DNA from: Alicyclobacillaceae bacterium
GTDB taxonomy: Bacteria > Bacillota > Bacilli > Kyrpidiales > Kyrpidiaceae
NCBI GenBank assembly: GCA_029961045.1
Contig: JASBVN010000028.1
Location: 1 to 36,266 of the forward strand
Length of the DNA stretch: 36,266 nucleotides
Reading direction: 5' to 3'
The stretch's first letter is position 1, and the number at the start of each line of letters is the position of its first letter. The notes under the pieces were generated by a model, which was not told the DNA's origin, searched no databases, and worked only from the letters and a program-made list of their open reading frames with translations. A program made the position numbers and the translations under genes. Below, one piece after another: positions 6,463-15,515 of the stretch.

Positions 6463-7623
6463 TTGTTGCAGCACCGCGGAATCTCGGCGGTTGTGGCCGG
6501 GCTCCTGTTGATGGGGGCCGTCATGCCGGCCGCCCGGGCCGATGTGGCCGAGTCCCAGCGTCAACTGGACGAGATCCGGGCCAAGCACGAAAACACCGCC
6601 GCCCAGATTCGGCAGCTCCAGAGTCGAGCGGCGACGCTGCAGGAGCAATTGCAGCAGTTGCAGAATCAGATCAATCTCACGGAGCAGCAGATTGCGGAGC
6701 TGCAAAACCAACTCCGCATTCTCAACGGACAGATCGCGGACACGGAAGGGAAGCTCATCGCGGCGGAGGAGCAACTTCAGCGCCGGAAAAACCTCCTCAA
6801 CGAACGGTTGAGGGCGATGTACGAGGACGGCAACGTCAGTTTTCTGGAGGTGCTCCTCTCCTCGACGAGCTTCAGCGACTTCGTCGATCGCATGTATACC
6901 CTGTCGCTGATCGCCAAACAGGACCGGCGGCTTCTGGAAGAGACCAAGCAGAAGCGGGACGAGGTCGCGGCCCTCAAGAGTCAGTTGGAAAGCCAGCGTC
7001 ACCAGCAGCAGGCCGCGCTGGACCAACTGTCCGAAACCCAGCGCCGGATGAACGCCCAGAAACAGATGCAGCAGGAACAACTGCAACAAGTGCGCCAGGC
7101 GAAACAGCAACAGGAACGGCAATACGCCCAGGAAGAAGAGGCGATGAACGCCCTGAGCCGGGCCATTCAGGCGCAATGGATGGCCATGCAGCAGCAAAAC
7201 ATCACCGTCGAAGGGACGAGCCATCCGTGGTTGTGGCCGGTGCCATCGTCCCGGCTGATCACGTCGGATTACGGCGACACCGAAGGCCGGAGCCGGCCTC
7301 ACAACGGCGTGGACATCGGGGCGCCGCTCGGCTCGCCGATCGTCGCCGTCGACGACGGAGTCGTGGTGTACGCGGGTCCGGCGAGCGGGTTTGGGCACTG
7401 GATTGTCATCCGGCATGCCAACGGGCTGATGAGCGTGTACGGCCACATGTACGGCAGCGGGGTTCTCGTGTCGCCCGGTCAACAGGTCAAGCGCGGCCAA
7501 GTGATCGGCCTGGTCGGGTCGGACGGCGAATCCACGGGGCCGCATCTGCATTTCAGCGTCATCACGGGATTCGACGGCGCCGGGCGGATGATCACCGTCA
7601 ATCCGCACAGCTATCTCGGGTGA
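6463..7623 (+). CDS. Secreted coiled-coil murein hydrolase with M23 (LytM) domain
   Basis: A 386-residue protein of EnvC/PcsB-like build. A signal peptide (hydrophobic VVAGLLLMGAVMPAA, predicted cut after ARA at about residue 26) is followed by a long Gln-rich coiled coil (about 28-245) and a C-terminal M23 metallopeptidase domain (about 275-386). Zinc-site residues visible are His280 and Asp284 (HNGVDIG), the YGHMY histidine (328), and His361/His363 (PHLHFSV). It should cleave peptide crosslinks in peptidoglycan, with the coiled coil controlling access. In many Firmicutes such proteins depend on FtsEX; no ftsEX lies here. TTG 6463 is chosen because GGAGGGAGGGAGG stands directly upstream. A strong terminator follows. 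Confidence 0.88.
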   Translation: MLQHRGISAVVAGLLLMGAVMPAARADVAESQRQLDEIRAKHENTAAQIRQLQSRAATLQEQLQQLQNQINLTEQQIAELQNQLRILNGQIADTEGKLIAAEEQLQRRKNLLNERLRAMYEDGNVSFLEVLLSSTSFSDFVDRMYTLSLIAKQDRRLLEETKQKRDEVAALKSQLESQRHQQQAALDQLSETQRRMNAQKQMQQEQLQQVRQAKQQQERQYAQEEEAMNALSRAIQAQWMAMQQQNITVEGTSHPWLWPVPSSRLITSDYGDTEGRSRPHNGVDIGAPLGSPIVAVDDGVVVYAGPASGFGHWIVIRHANGLMSVYGHMYGSGVLVSPGQQVKRGQVIGLVGSDGESTGPHLHFSVITGFDGAGRMITVNPHSYLG

Positions 7624-7684
7624 AGAGGACCGGGACACCGGGGCGGACACCCGAGGTGCCGTCGACATCACACCATCACATGGG

Positions 7685-7714
7685 GAGGTCGGGGGAAACA
7701 CCCGACCTCTTTTT
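7685..7714 (+). terminator. Rho-independent terminator after the M23 hydrolase gene
   Basis: GAGGTCGGG (7685-7693) pairs perfectly with CCCGACCTC (7701-7709) around a 7-nt loop and is followed by five T residues. It separates the hydrolase from the moxR operon, whose ribosome site starts only five bases later. Confidence 0.88.
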
Positions 7715-7732
7715 CGCCGGAGGGAAACGGAC

Positions 7733-8725
7733 ATGGAACGTGAACGGCCGGGGCGCGCGGTCCGGGCGGAAGCCGCTCCGGAACCTTTGGCTCGGGTGAT
7801 CGAACAGGTCGGAAACGTGATTCTCGGCAAGGAGCCGGTGGTCCGCCTCGCCCTCGTGGCCGTCCTGGCCGAAGGGCACGTGCTTCTCGAAGATGTCCCG
7901 GGGGTCGGAAAGACGCTTTTGGTCCGGGCGCTGGCTCAGAGTCTCGGCTGCCAGTTCCGGCGGATTCAATTCACGCCCGACCTGTTGCCCGCCGACGTGA
8001 CCGGCGCGGCGATTTACAATCAGAAAACCCAGGAGTTCGCCTTTCACCCGGGACCGATTTTCTCCGAGGTGATTTTGGCCGACGAGATCAATCGGGCCTC
8101 TCCCCGCACCCAGGCCGCCCTGCTCGAAGCGATGGAGGAACAGTCGGTGACCGTCGACGGGGTGACGCATCCGCTGCCCCAACCCTTTCTCGTCATGGCC
8201 ACCCAGAACCCCGTCGAATACGAAGGTACGTATCCCCTTCCCGAAGCTCAACTCGACCGCTTTCTCATGCGCCTTCAACTGGGCTATCCCGAGAGACGCC
8301 AAGAGATGGACATGCTCTCCCGTTACCGGTTGCGCGCCCCAGACCGGGAGGTCGTCCCGGTGCTCTCGGTGCCGGAACTGTTGCAGTGGCAGGAACGGGT
8401 GCGGGATGTCTTTGTGGACGAGGTCATGGAAGGGTATATCGTCGACTTGGTCCGGGCCACCCGGAGTCACCGGGAAGTGGAGCTCGGAGCGAGTCCGCGG
8501 GCCTCGCTGGCCCTGATGCGGGCCGCGCAGGCCCATGCCGTGCTGTGCGGACGGGAGTATATCGTTCCGGACGACGTGCTGGCGGTGGTGGAACCGGTGC
8601 TCGCCCACCGGGTGGTGCTGCGGCCGGAGGCGCGGTACGAAGGCCGGACCCCCGCGGCGGTGATCGCCGACGTGTGCGGGCAAATCGAGGTGCCGCGGCT
8701 GCGCGGGAGGTCGGGGGTCCCTTGA
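7733..8725 (+). CDS. yeaC: MoxR-family AAA+ ATPase (YeaC-like)
   Basis: A 330-residue ATPase with Walker A GVGKT at residues 57-61 (EDVPGVGKTLL), Walker B LADE at 115-118 followed by INRASPRTQAALLEAMEE, and sensor 1 MATQNP. MoxR proteins act as chaperone-like ATPases that assemble or activate partner complexes, usually with a DUF58 protein, which is the next gene. GGAGGG lies eight bases before ATG 7733. The next gene starts at a TTG overlapping the TGA stop (TTGA), so the two are coupled. The order moxR-DUF58-transglutaminase-guaA is the same as yeaC-yeaD-yebA-guaA in B. subtilis, which supports the symbol. The client complex is unknown. Confidence 0.9.
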   Translation: MERERPGRAVRAEAAPEPLARVIEQVGNVILGKEPVVRLALVAVLAEGHVLLEDVPGVGKTLLVRALAQSLGCQFRRIQFTPDLLPADVTGAAIYNQKTQEFAFHPGPIFSEVILADEINRASPRTQAALLEAMEEQSVTVDGVTHPLPQPFLVMATQNPVEYEGTYPLPEAQLDRFLMRLQLGYPERRQEMDMLSRYRLRAPDREVVPVLSVPELLQWQERVRDVFVDEVMEGYIVDLVRATRSHREVELGASPRASLALMRAAQAHAVLCGREYIVPDDVLAVVEPVLAHRVVLRPEARYEGRTPAAVIADVCGQIEVPRLRGRSGVP

Positions 8726-9846
8726 AACCGGTACCGGCGCTGTTGCGGCTCTTCCTTTGGTCGGCGGCGGTCTTGGCCTTGGGATACGCCTTCGCGAAGA
8801 CCCAGGGCGGATTCTCCGGATGGTTTCTCTTTACGGCGGCGGCCGCGATCCTGGTCTACGAGTGGTCGGTGGCTCTGGCTGGAATGGCCGGATGGCGGGT
8901 GGAAGTCAAGCCGGAGCGGGAAGAGATGTGGGAGGGGGATGCGGTGGAGGTGGAGATCGCCTGGCGCCGGCCGTGGTGGGGTTGGTTCGTCTGGGCCCAC
9001 GTTTCCACCCCGGTGCCGGAGGTGCGGCTGACCTTGCCCCCGGGGGCCGGCACCGGGAGGAAGCGCCTTGCGTGCGCCGAGACTTCGCGGGGCCGGTACC
9101 CCCTGTCTCCGGTCACGTTGGAGTTGAGCGATTTTTTCGGTTTGTATCACGTCCGCCGGGAAATGGAGGGCGGACCGGTGCTTCGCGTTTATCCGCGGCC
9201 GCTGGTCGACGGCTCTTGGCCTCTCCGGCACCGGGGGGCGGGTTCGCGCGCCGTCGCCGGTCCCGGCGCGCGTCCGGGGATGGTGCCGCGGCCGTACCGC
9301 CCGGGAGACCGCCTTCACTGGATTCACTGGCGGGCGACGGCGGCGAGGGGGACGCTCTACGCCCGGGAGGCGGAAAGCGGGGAGGGCGTCCGGCGGATCG
9401 TGTGCCTCGATTTGCGGAGCGGCGCCTATGGCGGGGCGTCCGGAGATTTTGAGACGGCCCTGCGCCTCGCGGCCGCGCTGGCGATCGCGGAAGGGAGCGG
9501 CGCTCCGCTGTGCGGGATGTGGACGACGGAAGGGTGGTGGGCTCCGGTGAAAGCCGGCGTGCCGCTGTGGCCGGCGGTGCGGGACCGCCTGGCGGATGCC
9601 CGGTGGACCGGGGAGGGGGCGCGCGGGGCGGGCGGTTCCGGAAGGGCCGTGCCCGACCGGGCGATTCGGGAGGTTCAGGTGCATCCGGGGGACGACGTCC
9701 GGGTGTTGACCGGGGTCGAGGGCGCGCGGGATTGGGAGAAGGTCCGGAATCTTTGGACGGCTCGGGGAGCCCGCGTGGCCCTGTATGCCGTCCGGTCGGG
9801 CCGGCCGGACGCGGGGACCGAAGGCCGGGAGGGAGACCTCCGATGA
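8722..9846 (+). CDS. yeaD: DUF58 membrane protein (YeaD-like)
   Basis: A 374-residue protein with two closely spaced N-terminal hydrophobic segments (about residues 8-24 and 31-52), then an immunoglobulin-like stretch and the DUF58 core: RPYRPGDRLHWIHWRATAAR plus LYAREAE, the family's most conserved feature. The last third is a von Willebrand A-like region (RRIVCLDLRSG). The upstream frame is open to 8386, but TTG 8722, overlapping the moxR stop and preceded by GGGAGGT, is the natural start and gives the expected length. The 3' end overlaps the transglutaminase start (ATGA). DUF58 proteins pair with MoxR ATPases; the biochemical role is unproven. Confidence 0.87.
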   Translation: MKPVPALLRLFLWSAAVLALGYAFAKTQGGFSGWFLFTAAAAILVYEWSVALAGMAGWRVEVKPEREEMWEGDAVEVEIAWRRPWWGWFVWAHVSTPVPEVRLTLPPGAGTGRKRLACAETSRGRYPLSPVTLELSDFFGLYHVRREMEGGPVLRVYPRPLVDGSWPLRHRGAGSRAVAGPGARPGMVPRPYRPGDRLHWIHWRATAARGTLYAREAESGEGVRRIVCLDLRSGAYGGASGDFETALRLAAALAIAEGSGAPLCGMWTTEGWWAPVKAGVPLWPAVRDRLADARWTGEGARGAGGSGRAVPDRAIREVQVHPGDDVRVLTGVEGARDWEKVRNLWTARGARVALYAVRSGRPDAGTEGREGDLR

Positions 9847-12176
9847 AGAAAGACGGCGCGAAAGCCAGAAAAGCGGTCGCCTTGGAAGGCGGGCGTTCCG
9901 TTTCGCCGGCGGATTGGGCGATTCACGGCCTGGCGGCGCTCTGGTTGGCCTGGGTGGTGGGCGCGGTGGCCTATGCCGGCGACGAGGACCGGCCTTGGGT
10001 GTGGGCCCTGTATTCGGCGGCGGTGTACCTCTTGGCCGTGGCGTCGCCCCGGCGCGGGGGGTGGGCGGTGTGGGTCCTCTGGACGGCCGCCGCGTGGTTC
10101 TGGGAAGGATGGGGGCGCGGCCTGCCCGCCGGGCCGGCCGCCGGCCCGGGCGGAGGGTTCCCGGTTCCCGCTCCAGGGGGTTTGGGAGCGGGGGCGGCGG
10201 CAGCGGCGGATCAGGCGGGCCGGATCGCGGACCTCCTTTTGTCGGGAGATTGGCTCGCCGCGGCGGCCGCCGCCGGAGGACCTCTGGGCCGCCTCTTGTC
10301 GTTGCTTTTGTGTGCCCTGACCGCCTGGGCCTTTGCCCGCTCGGTGGAACGGGCCGTTTTGTGGACTTGGCTGTTGGCCGGGGAAATCGTATTGGCGCTG
10401 ACCGATTCCTTTCTCGTCAGCCAGAAGCCGGCCTTGGTCGGCACCGTGGCGCTGGGCGTCATGCTGGCGGCTCTCTCCCGCGGCTGGTGGTGGGGCCCGG
10501 TGAGGCGCGTCCCGTGGCGGGCCGCTTTGGCGGGGATCCTGGTGGCCTCCCTGGTCGTGGGGGCGGGGATCGCCGTTCCGAAAGCGGGGCCGGTCTGGCC
10601 GGACCCCCTCCATTGGTTCGGCGGGCGCTCCGGCTTCGGGGCGGTCAAGAAAATCGGGTACGGGGAGGACGACCGGGAACTGGGGGGTCCTTTCGTTTTC
10701 GACGGCACCGTCGCCTTTGCGGCGATCAGCCCGGAGCCGGTGTATTACCGCGGGGAGACGCGGGATGTATACACCGGGCGGGGATGGGAGAACAAGTCCG
10801 GCACTCCGGGAGACCGGGCGGTCCTGCGGTCGCTCCTGCAGGGTTCCCCGGATCTGTGGCCTCCGGAATCCCGGCTCCGGCGGATTCCCGTCAAAAGGAT
10901 CCGGCAGGAGATCTGGGTGCAAAACGGCTCCCTGCCGGTGCTGGTCGGGGCCTATCCGCTGTCCCGGTTGGTGGAGCTCACGCGGCGGGGGGAAATCGAG
11001 GTGCGCGTCGATCCCGCCGGACGGTGGGTGTCAGCGGGGAAGCTCGGCCCCGGCGATCACTATGTCGTGGAGTCGGAAGTGCCTGCGGCCCTGCCGGAGG
11101 AGTTGAAAAGGGCCGCCCCGGCCGCCCCCGAGTCCCTCCCCCCGTCCGTCCGGGCCGATCTCCAGCTTCCGCCTTCCCTCCCCGCCCGGGTGCGCGCCCT
11201 CGCCCGGGAAATCACCGGCGGGGAATCTTCCGTTTACGGCAAGGCCCGGGCCATCGTCGAATATTTGCAGGCCCAGTACCGGTACGAAACCCGCGATGTG
11301 CCCGTGCCGCGCCGGGATCAGGATTTTGTCGACCAGTTTCTGTTTGAATCCAAGGCGGGCTATTGCGATCACTTTTCTACGGCGATGGCCGTTCTCGCGC
11401 GCAGCGCCGGGATTCCGGCCCGGTGGGTCAAAGGGTTCACTCCGGGGGAACTGGATGCCGGGCAACCGGACCAAGCCGGGGGCCACCGGTATTTGATCCG
11501 CAATTCCAACGCCCATTCGTGGGTGGAGATTTGGATTCCCGGGTACGGGTGGATTCCCTTTGATCCGACCCCCGGATTCGCGGCCGGCCAATCCCCTGCG
11601 GAATCGGGACGGGACCCCGCCGGCGGAAGCGCGGCTCAGACCCCGCCGGCGCCGCCGCCCGCTTCTCCGGAGAACGGCGGGCCGGCGCCGGAACCCGGAA
11701 GGGCGGAGGAAGGGCGGGCTTCTCCGGGAGGCGGGGGGGAAGCGGCGCCCGGAACGGGTGCGGCTCCCGGCCGGATCGGCGCGGTCGCCGTAGGGATTGC
11801 CGTCGCGGCGCTTCTGGGAGCGGCGGTGTGGAGGGCGGGTCTTCGCGGCGGCCGGATTCGCCTCCGGAGGCGGTCATTCCCGGCGCTGGCGGTGTTGGCG
11901 GCCGGTTCGCCTCCCGCCGACGCCGACGCGGCGGTCTTGCGCCTCCAGCGGTGGTACGTCGAGCAGGGAGGAGTCCTGGTTCCGGGGACGACCTTGCGGG
12001 ATATCGCCGCCGCCGTGGTCGCCTCGGCTCCCCGGGCTGCCGGACCGGCGGAGCGGCTGGTGTCGGCCATCGAGGCGGCGCAGTACGGCGGAGAAGCCGG
12101 GAGGGCGAGGGCCGCCGATCTTCCCGGCCTGTGGGAGGACTTCGTCCGGGCTCTCGGTGCCGGGGGCACCGATTGA
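9843..12176 (+). CDS. yebA: TgpA-like membrane transglutaminase (YebA-like)
   Basis: A 777-residue protein. The N-terminal third (about residues 25-260) is a multi-helix membrane domain of DUF3488 type. An external region then carries the transglutaminase core, with the catalytic triad Cys508 (AGYCDHFSTAMAVLARSAG), His558 (NAHSWVEIW) and Asp574 (PFDPTPGF). A Pro/Gly/Ala-rich disordered linker (about 580-645) leads to a further membrane helix (about 650-665) and a C-terminal DUF4129-type segment ending ERLVSAIEAAQYGG. It should act on proteins at the outer membrane face as a transglutaminase or related cysteine hydrolase. The start overlaps the DUF58 stop (ATGA). The guaA promoter begins on its stop codon. 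B. subtilis YebA has the same plan at slightly shorter length. Confidence 0.88.
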   Translation: MKKDGAKARKAVALEGGRSVSPADWAIHGLAALWLAWVVGAVAYAGDEDRPWVWALYSAAVYLLAVASPRRGGWAVWVLWTAAAWFWEGWGRGLPAGPAAGPGGGFPVPAPGGLGAGAAAAADQAGRIADLLLSGDWLAAAAAAGGPLGRLLSLLLCALTAWAFARSVERAVLWTWLLAGEIVLALTDSFLVSQKPALVGTVALGVMLAALSRGWWWGPVRRVPWRAALAGILVASLVVGAGIAVPKAGPVWPDPLHWFGGRSGFGAVKKIGYGEDDRELGGPFVFDGTVAFAAISPEPVYYRGETRDVYTGRGWENKSGTPGDRAVLRSLLQGSPDLWPPESRLRRIPVKRIRQEIWVQNGSLPVLVGAYPLSRLVELTRRGEIEVRVDPAGRWVSAGKLGPGDHYVVESEVPAALPEELKRAAPAAPESLPPSVRADLQLPPSLPARVRALAREITGGESSVYGKARAIVEYLQAQYRYETRDVPVPRRDQDFVDQFLFESKAGYCDHFSTAMAVLARSAGIPARWVKGFTPGELDAGQPDQAGGHRYLIRNSNAHSWVEIWIPGYGWIPFDPTPGFAAGQSPAESGRDPAGGSAAQTPPAPPPASPENGGPAPEPGRAEEGRASPGGGGEAAPGTGAAPGRIGAVAVGIAVAALLGAAVWRAGLRGGRIRLRRRSFPALAVLAAGSPPADADAAVLRLQRWYVEQGGVLVPGTTLRDIAAAVVASAPRAAGPAERLVSAIEAAQYGGEAGRARAADLPGLWEDFVRALGAGGTD

Positions 12177-12201
12177 CGCCGGAACGCCGCTGCTGTACGA
12201 T
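12173..12201 (+). promoter_or_regulatory. Sigma-A-like promoter of guaA-pbuG
   Basis: TTGACG (12173-12178) overlaps the yebA stop codon. TACGAT (12196-12201) lies 17 bases further on. Transcription should begin near 12208, about 33 bases before the guanine aptamer. Confidence 0.6.
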
Positions 12202-12240
12202 GATGTGGACAAGCTGAACCGGCGGCCGCCCGGGCCGCCG

Positions 12241-12308
12241 CCCCGTATAACGCCGGGAATGGGCCCGGCGGTCTCTACCAGGCGACCGGAAATCGCCTGA
12301 CTACGGGG
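12241..12308 (+). promoter_or_regulatory. Guanine riboswitch aptamer of guaA
   Basis: This is a canonical purine aptamer. P1 pairs CCCCGTA (12241-12247) with TACGGGG (12302-12308). J1/2 follows, then P2 CGCCGGG/CCGGCG, the invariant junction GTCTCTACC, and P3 AGGCGA/TCGCCT. In J3/1 (GACTAC) the discriminating base is C, so guanine or hypoxanthine, not adenine, should bind. Ligand binding should favour the downstream terminator and lower guaA and pbuG expression. Confidence 0.93.
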
Positions 12309-12336
12309 AGCCGGGTGCGGGATTTTATCCGTCTAT

Positions 12337-12416
12337 CCGTCTGCCTCGTATGCCTGTGGTAGGGATGGGTTATGTTGTGACTGCCTGGGCGACGGGGCAG
12401 GCGGATTTTGTTTTGG
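12337..12416 (+). terminator. Expression platform and terminator of the guaA riboswitch
   Basis: GCCTG (12383-12387) can pair with CAGGC (12398-12402). Alternatively CCGTCTGCC (12337-12345) can pair with GGCAGGCGG (12396-12404) over nine positions with one G-U. Both end just before ATTTTGTTTT. The two 5' arms compete for the same 3' strand, as expected in a switching region. The exact partners need folding software. Confidence 0.55.
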
Positions 12417-12446
12417 GTCAAGGAGTGTGAACGGGGAGAGTCGGTC

Positions 12447-13982
12447 ATGAAACCGCGGGAATGGGTGGCTGTCATTGATTTCGGGGGGCAGTACAACCAG
12501 TTGATCGCCCGGCGGATCCGGGAGTTGCAGGTGTATTCGGAATTGCTGCCTCCGGATGTCGATCTGGACGAACTGCGGGCCCGCCGGCCCAAGGGGATCA
12601 TTTTCTCCGGCGGGCCCAACAGCGTGTACGCGGAGGGGGCCCCCTCCCTTTCCCCCGAAGTGTACGAGTGGGGCATCCCGATCCTCGGCATCTGTTACGG
12701 CATGCAGTTGATGGCCGCTCATTTTGCGGCGAAGGTGGACCGGGCGGCGGTGCGCGAGTACGGGAAGGCCACCCTGGAAGTGGCGGAGGGAGCCGGTCTG
12801 TTCGCGGGGTTGCCCCGGACGCAAACGGTGTGGATGAGCCACGGCGACGTCGTGGCCGCGCCTCCGCCGGGGTTTGTGGTGGACGGGCGCACCGAGCACT
12901 GTCCCGTGGCCGCCATGCACCACACCGAGCGGCCGCTGTACGCCGTGCAGTTTCACCCCGAGGTCCAGCACACCGAGTATGGACAGGACATGCTGCGCCG
13001 GTTCGTTTTCGACATCTGCCGCTGCGAAGGCGGTTGGACGATGGCTTCCTACGTCGGGGAGGCGGTGGAAGAGATCCGGCGGGAAGTGGGCGGCGGGCGG
13101 GTCCTGTGCGCCCTGTCCGGAGGCGTCGACTCCGCGGTGGCGGCGGTGCTCGTCCACCGGGCGGTCGGCGATCGCCTGACGTGCGTGTTTGTCGATCACG
13201 GGCTGCTGCGCAAGGGCGAGGCGGACCGGGTGATGGAGGCCTTTGCCGGAGGATTCGGCATGAAGGTCGTGCGGGTGGACGCCGCGGAGCGGTTTCTGAA
13301 AAAACTGGCCGGCGTCCGCGACCCGGAGCGCAAGCGCAAAATCATCGGCGAAGAGTTTATTCGCGTGTTCGAAGAGGAAGCCGCCCGGCTCGGGCATTTC
13401 GATTTTCTCGCCCAAGGTACCCTCTACACCGATATCATCGAGAGCGGAACAAAAACGGCGGCGACCATCAAATCCCACCACAACGTGGGCGGGTTGCCCG
13501 ACGAGATGTCGTTCCGGCTGGTGGAACCGCTCAAGACTCTCTTCAAGGATGAGGTTCGGGCTTTGGGGACGGAATTGGGGCTGCCCGACGACATCGTCTG
13601 GCGCCAGCCCTTTCCCGGGCCGGGATTGGCCATCCGGATCATCGGGGAGGTGACGCCGGAACGGCTGGCGATCCTCCGGGAGGCGGATGCGGTGGTCCGG
13701 GAGGAGATCCGCCGGGCCGGCCTCGAGCGGGAGATTTGGCAATACTTCGCCGTCCTCCCCGACATCCGCAGCGTCGGGGTGATGGGGGACGGGCGCACAT
13801 ACGCGTACACCGTCGCCATTCGGGCGGTCACCTCCCGGGACGGGATGACCGCCGATTGGGCCAGGATCCCGTACGACGTCCTCGAACGGCTGTCCACCCG
13901 GATCGTCAACGAAGTGCCCCAGGTCAACCGGGTGGTGTACGATATCACGTCCAAACCGCCGGCGACCATCGAATGGGAATGA
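12447..13982 (+). CDS. guaA: GMP synthase (glutamine-hydrolysing)
   Basis: A 511-residue enzyme (B. subtilis GuaA has 513) that converts XMP, ATP and glutamine to GMP. The class I glutamine amidotransferase domain (about 1-195) has Cys83 (GICYGMQL), His170 and Glu172 (QFHPEV). The ATP-pyrophosphatase domain has the P-loop SGGVDS (residues 224-229). The C-terminal dimer domain carries [11 protein letters not shown] and ends KPPATIEWE, the usual GuaA terminus. ATG 12447 follows GGGGAGAG; an upstream open frame from 12408 lies in the terminator tail and is not used. The gene is controlled by the guanine riboswitch and is followed 56 bases later by the purine permease gene. Confidence 0.97.
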   Translation: MKPREWVAVIDFGGQYNQLIARRIRELQVYSELLPPDVDLDELRARRPKGIIFSGGPNSVYAEGAPSLSPEVYEWGIPILGICYGMQLMAAHFAAKVDRAAVREYGKATLEVAEGAGLFAGLPRTQTVWMSHGDVVAAPPPGFVVDGRTEHCPVAAMHHTERPLYAVQFHPEVQHTEYGQDMLRRFVFDICRCEGGWTMASYVGEAVEEIRREVGGGRVLCALSGGVDSAVAAVLVHRAVGDRLTCVFVDHGLLRKGEADRVMEAFAGGFGMKVVRVDAAERFLKKLAGVRDPERKRKIIGEEFIRVFEEEAARLGHFDFLAQGTLYTDIIESGTKTAATIKSHHNVGGLPDEMSFRLVEPLKTLFKDEVRALGTELGLPDDIVWRQPFPGPGLAIRIIGEVTPERLAILREADAVVREEIRRAGLEREIWQYFAVLPDIRSVGVMGDGRTYAYTVAIRAVTSRDGMTADWARIPYDVLERLSTRIVNEVPQVNRVVYDITSKPPATIEWE

Positions 13983-14038
13983 TCCGGCGGTTTTGCCGGC
14001 GGGTGTATTCGGGTGTATGAAAGAGGGAGGGGTGGACG

Positions 14039-15421
14039 ATGGAGCAATTTTTTCGCCTCCGGGAGCGGGGCACCAGCGTCGGGACGGAACTTCTGGCCGG
14101 CCTGACGACGTTCATGACCATGGCGTACATTCTGTTTTTGAATCCGAACATTTTGTCCAGCACGGGGATGGAAAAGAGCGCCGTGTTTTTCGCCACCGCC
14201 GTGGGCGCCGGTATCGTCTCGATTTTGATGGGGCTGGCGGCGAATCTCCCGGTGGCCCTCGCCCCCGGAATGGGTCTCAACGCCTATTTCGCGGTGATCG
14301 CCGCGGCCAAGGGCGGCATGATGTCCTGGCAAGTGGCCCTGGGAGCGGTCTTTATTTCGGGCATCATTTTTATTCTTTTGACCGTGACCAAAATTCGCCA
14401 GCTCCTCGTGGCGGCCGTGCCGGACGCGCTGAAAATGGCGATCACGGTGGGCATCGGGCTGTTCATCACCCTGATCGGCTTGAAAACCGGGCAAATCACC
14501 AGTGTCCAGTACGTCGGCGGGCCGTCGCAGCAGGCGATTTCCCAGGGCGGGACGCCGGTGCTTCAGTTTTTTGAATGGAACATCCTGCTGACGAATTTTG
14601 TCCACAACAAAGCGGCCCTGCTGACTTTGATCGGCCTGGCGATCACGGGGGTGCTCATGGCCCTGCGGATTCGCGGGGCGCTGCTCATCGGTATTTTGCT
14701 GACGACCCTGATCGGCATTCCCCTCGGGGAGACGGATGTGTCCAAACTGGTCCAAACGCCGGTGTTGCCGGATACCGCGCACCTGGCGGTGGGCCAGCTG
14801 GACATTCCCGGGGCGATTCACCTGGGGTTGCTCGAAGTGGTGGCGGTGTTCACTTTCGTGGAATTGTTCGACACCTTCGGCACGCTGGTGGGCACGGCGA
14901 ATAAGGCGGGCTTGCTGGAAGGCAAGGAGGGGGAAAAGACCCTCGGCCGGGCCATGCTGGTGGACGCCACCGGGGTGAGCCTGGGCGCGTTGTTGGGAAC
15001 CAGTACCATCACCGCCTACATCGAGAGCGCGTCGGGCATTGCGGAAGGCGGTCGCACGGGCTTGACGGCGATCACCACCGGCGTCTTGTTCCTGTTGGCG
15101 ACCTTCCTCCTCGCGCCGGTGGCGGCGATCATTCCGGATTCGGCGACGGCCCCCGCGCTCATCGTCGTCGGGGTGCTCATGATGCAAGCGGTCCGGAACA
15201 TCGATTTCACCGATCCGGTGAAGGCCATTCCGGCGTTCCTGACCATCGCGCTCATGCCCTTTACCTACAGCATCGCCAACGGCATCGCCGCGGGCATCGC
15301 GTTTTACGTGTTGCTGGCCGCGATTCGCAACGCGTTCGGCAAGGAGAAAGAGCGGATCCACTGGCTGATGTGGGTGCTCGCCGTTCTCGTGGTGTTGCGG
15401 TATATTTTCTTGAACGAGTGA
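14039..15421 (+). CDS. pbuG: NCS2/AzgA-family guanine/hypoxanthine permease
   Basis: A 460-residue polytopic membrane protein with about 12-14 hydrophobic helices. AzgA/PbuG-type signatures include ELLAGLTTFMTMAYILFLNP near the N-terminus, LPVALAPGMGLNAYF, and FVELFDTFGTLVGTANKAG with the later SLGALLGTSTITAYIESASG. It should import guanine and hypoxanthine with protons. GGGAGGGG stands before ATG 14039. No separate promoter or aptamer lies in the 56-base gap after guaA (only a short CCGGC/GCCGG hairpin), so the guaA riboswitch should govern both genes. This lets guanine shut off its own synthesis and uptake. Confidence 0.93.
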   Translation: MEQFFRLRERGTSVGTELLAGLTTFMTMAYILFLNPNILSSTGMEKSAVFFATAVGAGIVSILMGLAANLPVALAPGMGLNAYFAVIAAAKGGMMSWQVALGAVFISGIIFILLTVTKIRQLLVAAVPDALKMAITVGIGLFITLIGLKTGQITSVQYVGGPSQQAISQGGTPVLQFFEWNILLTNFVHNKAALLTLIGLAITGVLMALRIRGALLIGILLTTLIGIPLGETDVSKLVQTPVLPDTAHLAVGQLDIPGAIHLGLLEVVAVFTFVELFDTFGTLVGTANKAGLLEGKEGEKTLGRAMLVDATGVSLGALLGTSTITAYIESASGIAEGGRTGLTAITTGVLFLLATFLLAPVAAIIPDSATAPALIVVGVLMMQAVRNIDFTDPVKAIPAFLTIALMPFTYSIANGIAAGIAFYVLLAAIRNAFGKEKERIHWLMWVLAVLVVLRYIFLNE

Positions 15422-15448
15422 GCGGGTGCCGGGCGCAGTGAATGAACA

Positions 15449-15483
15449 GGGGCCGTCCCACGTGCGGTCGTCGGGACGGCCCC
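15449..15483. terminator. Strong terminator between convergent pbuG and the cytochrome gene
   Basis: GGGGCCGTCCC (15449-15459) pairs perfectly with GGGACGGCCCC (15473-15483), an 11-bp stem with a 13-nt loop. T-containing tails on either strand are modest. It probably serves both converging genes. Confidence 0.75.
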
Positions 15484-15515
15484 TTCGTTGTGCCGGTCGA
15501 GGGTTAAAGGAGGCG

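Noticed and set aside
13983..14038. A separate riboswitch or promoter for pbuG
   Set aside because: The 56-base gap holds only a small CCGGC/GCCGG hairpin and a ribosome site, so pbuG is treated as part of the guaA transcript.
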